In this document: piece after piece, positions 47,556 through 57,619 of the stretch
How positions within the stretch are numbered: the stretch's first letter is position 1
Layout: every line of letters begins with the position of its first letter
Assembly (NCBI GenBank): GCA_000320605.2
Contig: KB445800.1
Span: 255,028-319,027, forward strand
From: Gelatoporia subvermispora B
Lineage: Eukaryota; Basidiomycota; Agaricomycetes; Polyporales; Gelatoporiaceae
Reading direction: 5' to 3'
DNA: 64,000 bases
Translations under genes and position numbers: made by a program
Notes under the pieces: generated by a model
What the model was told of the DNA's origin: nothing
What the model saw: only the letters and a program-made list of their open reading frames with translations
Databases searched by the model: none

Positions 47556-48270
47556 GACTTCATGTTTCTCCGATGAATGCTGCGGCAGTTCTCAGATCGC
47601 GTGGCGAACGAGCGCGACGCGATGCTGCGGTACAAGGCAAACCGGTTCGGTCTAAATGAGGCCGAACCGAATCGAACCGGTCTCAGGCGCTCACTGCAGG
47701 CCGCCAAAATACTTCCGAATCGATAGCCTTCACCAGAGATATTGCGGGCGCGCCGGCAAAGACATACTAAAGGACAATTACGACTGCATTTCTACAAAGA
47801 CGACAGATTACTAGAGGCATTACAACATGATCCACGTAGAGTACGGGAATGCGTCCATGGGAAGGCGGAGAATGGTGTGATGATACTGGTGTGAGTCTAT
47901 CTGTATGGTGTCCGTCGGGAGAGGCTGAAGACGCGAAAGGACGCATATTGTATTGAACGTTGAATCCTGCTGAATGCGGCGATAGAAACGTGGATATTGA
48001 TTGCTGGGTATACTGAGCATGTCGCGCTCGTTTTTGTTGGCGAATGAAGGGCATGAAACTTGCTTTCCGGATATCTGACAAAGAACGGAACGTCTAGAAG
48101 CAGAGCAAAGCGCAGGTTCACAACGCAAAGCACCCTATCTGAGCGAGGCAGTGGAGAGATTGGAAAGAGTGGTCGGCCACGGGGTCAGACGCCGTTGATA
48201 AGAGCTGTCCGTCCAACTGAGGGTAAGGGAGACGTTACTCGGGCCTCTTCACGGAAGAAACCGGAGAGAC
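47556..48270. other. Promoter of the giant gene and 3' flank of the RRM gene
   Basis: No gene. It contains the inverted repeat at 47641-47681, about 90 bp upstream of the ATG. Confidence 0.45.
47641..47681. repeat. Inverted repeat ACCGGTTCG ... CGAACCGGT
   Basis: Exact 9 bp arms (47641-47649 and 47673-47681) enclose further GGCCGAACCG, so the 41 bp hold four partly overlapping CCGAACC/GGTTCGG words. The position upstream of the giant gene suggests a binding site for a dimeric regulator, or a hairpin. Confidence 0.5.
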
Positions 48271-49943
48271 TCACGTTCCGGGAGCAGAGCTCGGTCTAAC
48301 TGTACCAGCAAGCGGGACGTACAGAGGAGCGTACAGAGAAGCATGTGTCGCATAAGGAGCCAGGTCGAGAGGATTAACAGCAAGAAACCCGCTGTGGAGA
48401 GCTGGCGAAATGCCTTGTTGCGGGACGGCCGAGTTGGAATACAGATGAGTGACCGGCCCAAGTACAGTACTCGGACGAAGACCAGCATGAACAAGGAATG
48501 GAGCAGCATGAGGATTTAATCCAGCTTTTATATTGTCGCCTGTAGGAAGCATAGACATAGCCTCGCGGTCAGGGTCAATCAGTTCCTGCACGAACTCGAC
48601 GTTGACAGGAGTGCTTGAATACATTTGACCATGAAGTCCATCACGTGCTTCTTGAGCTTGTGTGACCGAAGCATATTCGACGACGATTGAGATGCTCCCT
48701 TGGTGATTGTTCGTGTCAGATTCTACGATCTCTATATTCTTAATTTCGCCGAAGGGACAGAAGAGAGGGCGCAAGTCCGATAGCTGCGAGAACAGGACAG
48801 AAGGGAGATTAGAGACCCGAAGCTTGGTCGACTTCGTGGGTATGAACAGCGGAGGAGGATGCTCATGAATGGGCGTGGTAGCAAGTGAGACTTGTCCAGA
48901 GGAGCTAGCAGGAGTAAGGGTACCAAAAGGAGACGGCGACGGCGACGGCGACGGCGATTGATTTGCGAGGACGCTTGTCCGATCACCCCCGTCCAAGAAA
49001 CCTGTAGGACCGAGTCAAATTAGCTTTGTAGACGTAGAAGCGCCTGCTGTGTAACCTTGGGAGCGTTGAACGACTGCCCACGACACGTCAATGGAGTAGC
49101 CCCTGGAAGCGTATGAGAGATGGCATCGAGTAGTAGAGAACCACGCACTTGATCTCTCTGCGACTGAGGCCGTCCATAGCAGCCCTTGCTTCCTCATGAG
49201 TGCTCATGACGACGAAACCACGACGCCTGGAAGCGTTGTCTACAGTTGCAAGAATCACAGAATGGGATACGGTGCCATAGCGGGAGAAAACCTCCACGAA
49301 TTCGGACCTGAAAAATTCATTGAGGGCCTCTCCAACAACGCAGACACATAGATATACTCGCTTTGTGAGGTCAAAAGGCAATCCCAGGACATACAGGTTT
49401 CTACGGGCATCGCTCTGCTTGCTCTGTCGCGAAGGCTTGTGAACCTCTGACCCCGCGCAGGCGGTGACGGCCCTAAATAAAAGGCGTAATCAGATACAGA
49501 ACCGTACCCTCCCAAGATGTGAAGACCTACAAGGGCAGACCCGAGACATTATATCCGGACATGCACAAGGCCTTTCTTTTCCATCGCGCGTCTAATCAAC
49601 CATGTTGCGCCGACTCGAATCAAAAGCGCAACTCACTTAGCACCGTCTTGAGTGTTAAAAGTAACTTTTATGAGTCGCCGCCCGTCTTCAACGATTTCAT
49701 CGCATTTCCGAACATCACCTGGAGGCAATGAGTACTCGTGCTGACAAATCAGACCGCATATAAGCCTTACCGATGAGGCTGCTAAAAAGCTCGACTATAT
49801 CTTGACGAGTAGCTGAGCAGAATAAGTCATTGAGTTTGCCCCGGTAGCATATACGGACACGACTCACTGGAATCTGCGAGGTTGTCGACCTTGACCGTCA
49901 GACTCTCCCTGGCGAACTTAAAGACAGGGTTTTGAGACGTCAT
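48271..49943 (-). CDS. RNA-binding protein with three RRM domains
   Basis: The product starts MTSQNPVFKFARESLTVKVD. RRM1 is built from several short exons: SLTVKVDNLADSTTRQDIVE, LFSSLIGDVRKCDEIVEDGR, LIKVTFNTQDGAKKALCMSG. RRM2 has the RNP2-like NLYVLGLPFDL, then EFVEVFSRYGTVSHSVI and the RNP1-like RRRGFVVMSTHEEARAAMDG. A Ser-Pro repeat linker (SPSPSPSPSP, from a CGGCGA-type tract near 48936-48960) precedes RRM3: TKLRVSNLPSVLFSQLSDLR and SISIVVEYASVTQAQEARDG. The C-terminus is Pro/Ala-rich and ends RPSSAPGT. RRM1 and RRM3 have weak RNP1 motifs. The protein probably acts in mRNA processing, and I do not recognise an orthologue. Confidence 0.8.
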
Positions 49944-50535
49944 TCCGGTGCATACAGTGATGTGTTTCGCTAGAAGACTGGGGCTGTGAACCCAAACAAT
50001 GAAAATGATCTATTGAGCAGCGATTTTGAACGGGGAAAGAGAGCAAGAAAGCAACGGAACACGAACAAGAAGAGCCGGCGACGTCCGCTAACATACCACT
50101 GGTTTGATTCTCAGCCAAACTCAGCGACATATGTTCTCACGCCACTGACGCGTCCTGGACGCGCTAGTGGCGTGATATGCGTCCCACAGTCATTTCGCCG
50201 CTTCTCTCCCAGCCCTCCATCTGTGTGCATCCTAAGCCAACGAGTCCGTAGAACACTGAGTGGTAAGAAATACCAGTGATTCCCTCAAACATGCATACTT
50301 ATCGCCTCACTTCATAAGTTGTTATAAGTAGCTCAAGAGAGTTCGTTCCACTACAGAATTTAGAAGAAACCGATACTATACCAAGTCCACCGTCCTTGCA
50401 CGCAGATGACTGACAGTACGCTATCTACCCTACACCTTCTCAGATCTGAAATACCTATCCGTCGTAGACAGTCAAATCCCGCCCTCTCCACTGGCCGGTG
50501 GTGGCCCTACCACCCAGACACTTAGGACTCTTCCC
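49944..50535. other. Divergent promoter, RRM gene / RAD51-like gene
   Basis: This 592 bp spacer is shared by two divergent genes. One ACGCGT lies at 50148-50153. No gene. Confidence 0.45.
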
Positions 50536-51842
50536 ATGACTCAATCCGCGGCTGCAATGGTCGGCACGGCACGTAAACTCTCAACACAATGTGCTCCCCT
50601 CGACCGAATCCTCGAGGGTGGTCTCAAACGAGGGCACATCCTTGAGTTGTCCGGGCCTCCCGGCTGTGCCAAGGAGGCGCTCGCAATCAATGTCGTGTAC
50701 ACGTTCATTCAGTCTGACCACGAAGTGTTGTTTGTCGGTATGTAACTCCCTCTTGACGTAATCTTTATGTGGATTGTGAGAAATAGATTTCCAGAACATG
50801 ACAAGCCCTGCAACGTTGAGGAGGACCCTGCAGCGTGGGCGGGTCTCACAGGCACCCATGTATCCCTTGCTGACGTTTCCCAGGGCATCCTGACCTCAAT
50901 CCTAATTGCACGAAGCTTATACAACATCTCAATGTGAACACGCTTCCGGAACTTATGGTCTTTCTCCGACATTTACAGTCGTACCTAGGAGAACATCCGA
51001 AGGTATGCACGTGCATCGGCAGTCTCGGGGAGTTATTTGTCTAACTTTTTGAAGGTTGCCTTACTCGTCCTGGGCTCGTTATCGTTTGCATTCCAATCTC
51101 CTGTCGACCTGCCAAAATACACGCGGAATGCGCTTCTGGAGCGGGTGAAGCAAGCGCTCGCGAGGGCTTGTGCATCTACGAATCTGACTGTACGTAACTT
51201 TTACGCAGATCCCCTCAGATCCAGGCAGAGGACGGACCCTGATACTGTGATGCCCCTTGGCCTTCACAATAGGTCGTAATCACGGGCCAGCTTGCAACGA
51301 AGCTGGTGAATCCCGACGGCTCGGCAGCCAACTTCGACACGGGTTCGCGAGCCATCATGGTCCCCCAGCTTGGTGCGTGCATCTGCCGGATAGTGATCCC
51401 GGGTATGAATGACGAAGCGTTCAACGTGACGACTAGGCACCACCCATCTTCCTCTGGGACGAACCTACAGGGTCATTGTTGTACCCCAAGGCCGAAGCAC
51501 GGGGTACGTCGTATCTGCCATGCGTCGCACGGCTGGCATTCATCTGTCGGGAACAGAGTCGTGCGGCTGCTCTCGTCTCCAACACACATGTCAGGACGAC
51601 AGGACATGCGTGAAGAGCCCTATCAGCTGGTGCGCCGATTCTTGCATCGCCCTGCCGGGCTGAGCACGTTCGCATTGTTTATCATGGTGCCCTTCTTAGA
51701 TCGGCGGCACGATGGAATGACCACAGATTCCATAGCATTCCAGAGTCATCTTCGGCGCAGCGGCCGCAGCTGGCGTGGCGCAATCGATGTGTCAGACGGA
51801 GGATTGTCGGATTCGCAGGGTCGCCTGGCAGCGCGACAATGA
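50536..51842 (+). CDS. RAD51-paralogue-like protein with degenerate ATPase motifs
   Basis: It starts MTQSAAAMVGTARKLSTQC (a second ATG lies 7 codons in), then APLDRILEGGLKRGHILELS, the RecA-core opening. Joined exons give DFQNMTSPATLRRTLQR, LPELMVFLRHLQSYLGEHPK, VALLVLGSLSFAFQSPVDLP, RNALLERVKQALARACASTN, LTVVITGQLATKL, GSRAIMVPQLGTTHLPLGRT and YRVIVVPQGRST. This order is that of RAD51C/RAD51B-type proteins. Walker A reads GPPGCAKEA, keeping Lys but replacing the usual Gly and Thr/Ser. Walker B reads LLVLGS where LxxxD is expected, so the Asp is Gly. The C-terminal exon is uncertain: the frame can stop near 51490-51660 or run to 51842. It probably works in homologous recombination as a partner subunit. 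Confidence 0.72.
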
Positions 51843-51861
51843 GACGAAGAGCCTAATTGCT

Positions 51862-52832
51862 TCATCGAGCAGCTTCCTCTCCGTCTATGATCCCGTCCGA
51901 GCTCACTATTACGTCCATCCTCCAGTCGTGCGCTGCGGTCGGAACTTGTCCCGCCTCGAGGACTTGCTCACGCAATGCTAGCGCGACTGCGCGTATGACG
52001 GAGTGAGAAGGTGTATGTTGCGAAGTTCTGACATGAATGACAGTACCTAGGAGAGGTTTCTTCCGAGTGCCGCCAGTCCCAGGAGATGTGTAGGCATTGA
52101 TAAAGCGATCATAGTAGCCCTTTCCGTGTCCGAGTCGAGATAAGGAGCGGTCAAAGGCGACTCCTGTGAACAAGTTGAGTTTAGTCTGTGTCATGCATAT
52201 GAGCCCTCGGCGCGAGTAGCAGCTCTTGTACCTGGGACCAAAATCATATCAAGCTGTTCTGTGGACTCGTCAAAGACTGGAACAGATGAAATTCAGCGTG
52301 CTGCGACCCATGCCTGCAAATATTTTTCCATGCGAGACACACCATTAGAGCGTTTCTCTCCTCGGTAGTCTAACTCTGGCTCTCTGATTCCCCATAGTCC
52401 ACTTGAGAATGTGCGCAAGTCTGCATCTTCGTACACCTTAAGAAAGTCCATCCGCCCATCACCGGCGGAGTCGATTCTCGGAACAAAGAGAGTCTTCCCT
52501 TCGGCATGGCAGGATTCAGTTCATTGCCGCTGATAGTAAATTCAAGACGTCACACCGGCTCGCAAGATTTCAGATACCAGCACGGAAGTATCAACTTCTC
52601 CGGTGGGCATATTCAGATAGCAGCTGATGTTTTTGCTTCTCCGGAAGAAGGTAGATGACAGCACGCGGCTGGTTATCATTTGGGCTTAGTAATTGACATG
52701 TTCAGCTTTCAGAGACCAGAGTGCAGCGCAAAGAAATGTACACTGCTCCTGGATGTCAGATGGCGAGAGTGATCGTAGGATCACTGCCATCGACTTGCGC
52801 AGCGCTTTCTTCTGGCTCTGTACAGTCGCCAT
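51862..52832 (-). CDS. 5-formyltetrahydrofolate cyclo-ligase (MTHFS)
   Basis: The product starts MATVQSQKKALRKSMAVILR and continues SLSPSDIQEQCTFLCAALWS. Next come SSTFFRRSKNISCYLNMPTG, EVDTSVLVSEILRAG, GKTLFVPRIDSAGDGRMDFL, LWGIREPELDYRGEKRSNG and VFDESTEQLDMILVPG. The signature loop GVAFDRSLSRLGHGKGYYDR binds ATP and substrate. The C-terminus is VPTAAHDWRMDVIVSSDGII, DGEEAAR-stop. Five or six small introns are removed. The enzyme converts 5-formyl-THF to 5,10-methenyl-THF with ATP, in cytosolic folate metabolism. All exons are consistent and undamaged. It is convergent with the RAD51-like gene, about 20 bp apart at most. Confidence 0.92.
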
Positions 52833-53249
52833 AAAACTAATCCCGTTGTCTGTTAGCGGATGTGATAGAACTGCGGTATTTCGAGCGTGAGTTCGAGTTG
52901 GAATGTGTTCGCGTCTGACTTGAGTGATGGGAGTGCTTGGTCAGGAGATGACGTTGCTTGCTTCAGGCTCTGGCAATGCGACTTATCACCGTTTTGGTCA
53001 TCGGGCCACATTCCGTTCGTAGGCCCACTTTTCTCAGCGTTCTCTCCTGTTCGCTGCTCGTCTCGTCGGCCCTGCCGAATTTACCCGAAAAAACTCCCAC
53101 CCGCAGTGGCGCCGTTTAGGCTTTCCCCACAACTGCGGGATAGACTAACCATCTTAGGCAGGTAAGAACGCTCCCAGTCGAGACTCGTTGCCAGTTGCCT
53201 GTGGCCACGACTGCCAGAGTTCATCCTGACCGCGAGCATTGTCCATTCC
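52833..53249. other. Divergent promoter, MTHFS / PIG-P
   Basis: The 417 bp between the two ATGs contain no other gene. A short CT-rich tract near 53030-53060 precedes PIG-P. Confidence 0.45.
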
Positions 53250-53869
53250 ATGGCCTCTGAGAAGGACCCAACATCTCCTGTTACTCCTCTCGCACCGTAT
53301 CCTCCATTGCCTCCGACGGAATCCCGCACCCGCGCACCAGAATTCTACGGATTTGTCGCGTGGACTTCGACCTATCTCGCATTCTTTCTCTATCTGCTGT
53401 GGGCACTCCTGCCAGACGAATACCTCGTCTGGCTAGGTGTAACTTGGTACCCAAACCGGTAAGCGCAGAACCACGCCTGCCCCAGCTGTCTGACTTATCC
53501 CTTAATCTCCGTCTGTGGCCGCGAAGAGAATGGGCGGTCCTTCTTCCAGCGTATTCGATCGTGCTAGTGCTCCTGACCTACCTCACATACTTCGCCCTGG
53601 CACTTGCCGGGACACCCGACTTCTCCGATATCAGCACGATAACAGGTGCGTGCGCCTCGATGCTTGCTTACTGGCGCATCCATCTCAGAACTCTAAACGC
53701 CACAGATTCCAAAGCCCTCCTTCCCCCAAGCGCCAGCGGTACCCCGAACCCATACCTCGCTCACGCCCGGGCGGATGCGGTGCCGGAGTTGTACGACATC
53801 CCAATTGGCATGGTCAATCGCGTCCTGTACAGCTCGCGCGCGTCTGATGAGCGAACTTACGATCGTTAG
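53250..53869 (+). CDS. GPI-GlcNAc transferase subunit PIG-P (Gpi19)
   Basis: The product starts MASEKDPTSPVTPLAPYPPL. The family pattern follows: EFYGFVAWTSTYLAFFLYLL (first membrane helix), ALLPDEYLVWLGVTWYPNR, an intron, EWAVLLPAYSIVLVLLTYLT (second helix), TPDFSDIS and, at the end, PELYDIPIGMVNRVLYSS, which matches the conserved D-I-P-x-x-x-V-N motif. A 60 bp GT-AG segment (53646-53705) is in phase and may or may not be spliced. PIG-P is a small ER membrane subunit of the enzyme that adds GlcNAc to phosphatidylinositol in the first step of GPI-anchor synthesis. The length of about 150-170 residues is normal. Confidence 0.92.
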
Positions 53870-54755
53870 GCCAACGTGAGAGGCCGAAAATGGTATGTTC
53901 GGTTCTTGATGTTGCCACATAGTCTTGGTATGATGATCTGACATATTCCCGCCGACGCATGTTATTTCCTGTGGATGTTATGAAGATCAGGTGATCTGAA
54001 CGACATAGCCCGTCCAAGAAGGTTAAACCTACGAGCAGACAGCTCGCAGTATCCGGGGAAATGTGGGGTATCACACGAGGCAAGTCAACAACCGGACACG
54101 ATCGCACGAAATCCTCTCCAGACATAGAGGCCCGACAACAGGGGATTCCCAATGTTGCCTTTAGTAGGACGCACTGGGGGTCCTGTCTGCGCTATCCGCA
54201 TAGCTCTGTGATTTCGAGTCCCATCGGGGGACAATAGAGTTTGATACTCTGTATGACGTGACCACAAGGCAGCCTAATGCCTGCGGCTTCGCGATTCCGA
54301 GACACCCAATAGGCTAATCTCGAGTGGCAGCGGACTCACGGTGCGGCGCTCAGCGCGGTCCGAGCACGCGCCCACGTTCGAGCGCACCAGCTAGTCACGT
54401 AGCCCTCGTGCGATCGCCCGGCTGCACGCGTGTTGTTGTCGCATTCGTATTTGCATTCGTATTCGTATTCGTACTCGTCTACTAGTGCCATTAAAATACG
54501 ATGTAGGTTAGTGTGCCCAAGACGAGCGAGCCACAGATCAAGCAGTGATAGCGCAGCCCACCCGGTGTCCACTCAATGGACGAAGCCTGGCTGCCTGCCA
54601 GCCGTACCGATAAGACATATTTGTATCCGCTCTGTCCACTCATCACCGTACGTCGCGCCACATATGCAAGTGCCGTAAATCGAGTGAAGCCTAGCATGTC
54701 TTCGTGCCGGTATCAAGAAGTGCCCGAGGATCGGGCGAGAGCTGGGCTGGTGCCC
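53870..54755. other. Intergenic, PIG-P to C2H2 gene
   Basis: No supported gene. It contains the hexanucleotide tract at 54441-54478 and a tRNA-like string near 54170-54235 that does not fold as a tRNA. Confidence 0.4.
54441..54478. repeat. Imperfect hexanucleotide repeat (TATTCG-type)
   Basis: About six units of GTATTC/GCATTCGT are in tandem with point differences. It is a short microsatellite between PIG-P and the C2H2 gene. Confidence 0.7.
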
Positions 54756-56565
54756 TCAGAAGCTCGTCGATGCAATTCGCGCGGGGCCAGGCAGCCCGCG
54801 CCACTGCAAATGTATCCGGCACGCGTCAGCCGCCGGCGCGCCGCGAGTGGAAGGACAGCTTACCTGACTGGGGAGATAGGGACTCGGGCTCGCGTCCGCG
54901 TACGAGTCTCGCTCCTCGTAGACGTCGTCGGCGTCCCACGATGGCGAGACGGGCGGTAGGGGCGCAGAGAGGAGCGGGCATGAGGTGCGCAGGTACTCGT
55001 CCTCGGAATCGGAGGGGGCGTCTCGGAGGTAGTCCACGTTCGTGCGTGTCGCGAGCGACTGCGGCACCCAGCGCAGCTTGGACGGCAGCTTGCAGACCTC
55101 GCGCACCTCGGATACAACCGGAGGGTCGAAGCCAACCATGAACTGTGACGGAGACGTGCTCGCGTGGTCGGAAGTGGGGAAAATGCCGTGCGTGCGGAGA
55201 TGACGTTTGGCGTTGGAACGGACCGCAAAGCTCTTCGTGCACGTTGGGATTGGACACTTGAATGCTGCAATGCGGGCAATAAGCCATCAGCGAGGGCTCC
55301 TATCTTGGTGACAGGAGGCACTTACGCTTTGCTCCAGAGTGGGAATTCATGTGCGTTGCCAGGCCACTCGGCCGGGGGAACATCTTCTGGCAGATATTGC
55401 ACTGGTGCATCTTGGACTTCTTCTGCGGGGGCTTGTGTCTGTCCGAGGACATGGAGTCAGGCGAGGCGAGGGCGACCTTTGACTCTGATTCGGGAGATAG
55501 AGGGGGGCCATGCGGCTGCGAGTGGTGTGCGCTGTCAAATGCCTGCGCGTTGGAAGCACCGTAGGCGCCACCATAGGGCGACCGTGTCCAACCCTCGAAG
55601 TCGGCATCCTGAGACCAGCCTCCAGACACTCCGCCCCCACAGTACGACGCACGCGACATCTCCGAGGCGGCCGACGGGAGACTGCTCTCCGAGTCGTCGT
55701 CATAGTCCTCTCCCACATCGGCGTCGTACACGAGCTGCGGCACCGCCGATGGACTGATAGGGTCTGACAGCGAGTCGAAGGACCCCCGGCGCAGCGCTGG
55801 CACCGACGCCAGCATGCGTGGGGATTGCGCATCCGTCAGCGAAGATGTGTCCGACGCCAGTGATTGAAATGGGGATGTCGGAGCCTGATTGGGGAAGACC
55901 TGCAGCCTAGGGTGTCCCGGGAGAAGATTTGACGCCACCGGGTTAGCCATCAGATGGGAGGAGACTCGAGTAACGTGCAAATCTACGGGTGCGCCGACAT
56001 ACTGCGTGCTGACACCGTACGCCATCCTCCGCGCCTCGTTATTATCTTGCAACAGAGCGCCGACGCCGATATTCGGGCTAACCGAACTGGGGTTCTCGTC
56101 AATCCGCATAGCCAGGGAGGCATCGTCGCGGAAAGACATCCCGGTGGCGTGATACGTGTTGGTATAGACACCAGAGTACGCAGCCTCTGGCAGGAGGGTC
56201 CGCTGCGAGGATTCGGGGTATCCGACCGCCTGTGCGGCGGGTGACTCTGGGAAATAGCCCGCAGAGGCGGGGGTGCGGGAGCTGTATGACGAGTCGGAAG
56301 GTGTCTCGGGGTACTGCAGCTCGCTGCTCTGGACATGGAGCGGCCATGGTGGCCGCGAGGGGAACGAGGCCTGTCGCGCGGCGGCGTTCGGAGATGGGAG
56401 GTTGGAAGGGGCGGAGGTAAAGTACGAAGGCTGCTGATACCGGGGCAAGGACGCCATGCCGTTCGCCTGAAGCGACTCATCAAGCTGAGGAATGTGCGTC
56501 GGCGCAGAGGGGAATCTGGAGTTGGAGGCAAGCTTGTTCCACATGCCGGACATGTTCCGAGACAT
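54756..56565 (-). CDS. C2H2 transcription factor with long disordered N-terminus
   Basis: Exon 1 is about 415 codons starting MSRNMSGMWNKLASNSRF, Ser/Pro/Tyr-rich, with acidic patches (DADVGEDYDDDSESSL). Two tandem fingers follow: HQCNICQKMFPRPSGLATHM and, after an intron at about 55266-55328, FKCPIPTCTKSFAVRSNAKR with HLRTHG. This RPSGLATH / VRSNAKRH pair is typical of Msn2/Msn4- and mushroom-development-type C2H2 factors in basidiomycetes. A C-terminal exon (PPVVSEVREVCKLPSKLRWV) ends near 54756, with an alternative donor at PYLPSQ|gtaagc. It is a nuclear regulator with unknown targets. Confidence 0.82.
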
Positions 56566-57619
56566 GGAGGGGTACTGTGCAGGACGTCAGCGGGGGAGTG
56601 GGGTGTATGAGAGGTGTGGCTCACTATCGGTGACGCAGGTAGATATATACAAAAGGGGAGCAGAGGGGGCAGCTCAAGATTGCGGACGGAGGAGTTGAGA
56701 CGAGTCGGAGGATGTTAGGTCATGACTGGGGAAACATGAGCAAGTCATCACTGGCAACGCCGAATTCATATGAACTAGAAGACGGACACGAGACAGGAGT
56801 GTGCCTTACCTACCATAGACGGATTTAGTATTGGAAAATTCGTGAGATTGAAGTCGAGCTTGCTTGGCCTAATCTGAGAACCTTCATCTTGCGACTTCCC
56901 AACTGCCAGTTATCGGATGGCATCGACACCTGACCATATGCGCGAATCCCCCGACGAATGTGCCACGCCACGGTGTGTGCGCCCATCTGTAGCCTGCAGT
57001 GGCCATCGCAAGCGTGATGATGGGAGGCAGCGGCGCTGTGGTGCGCGCCCGCCCGCCAGATAAGGCCCGGAAACGCTGGATAGCGAAAAGAGACCTAAAA
57101 GTCACTCGGCGTCTGCGAAATATCAGTCTGTGCGGTTTCCAAGTCTGCGGAGAGGACTTCACCAGACGGGCAGCTGCGCGCAGATGGTAACAAGAAGCGT
57201 GCACGCATTCAGACTCCGCGACCAATTCGCACTCGCCTGCTCTGATGGTGTGTGGTCGAGATTGGTCGGCCGAGAAAGCCTCCATGGCCACGACTCACGC
57301 TGCTCTTCTTCGGACACGTCTTGCGTATCTTGATGCTCTTTCGTCAGCTCACGCCTCCCACACGCCCCCGCAGAAGATGCTCCTCATGAGATGCCATCGA
57401 TATTCCGAACCAGCAGGATATACAGAACCAATCAATCTCCGAGCCCTACGCGAGCGATAGACTCGATTCAGTCTGCTCCAGAGATTTGTCCGATTAGCTT
57501 GAAGCAGCCCATCGCATCAGATCCCGCCAACCGCCAGAATTGACACGCCGTCATACACCTGTCCACCTGCGACCAGTGAGGTCACCCACTGCGTGCGACC
57601 CCAACACAGACTGCGTGAC
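56566..57619. other. Intergenic between C2H2 gene and EXO1
   Basis: This holds the promoter of the C2H2 gene (a TATATA run near 56641-56648, about 80 bp upstream) and the EXO1 3' flank. Frames up to 135 codons show no motif. Confidence 0.4.

Noticed and set aside
48936..48960. GGCGAC-type tandem repeat
   Set aside because: It lies in the coding frame and encodes the SPSP linker of the RRM protein, so it is not a separate element.
54165..54235. tRNA-like string with a TTCGAGTCCC T-loop word
   Set aside because: The flanking bases do not pair into a T-arm, and 5' GGGGGTC does not pair with the 3' end on either strand.
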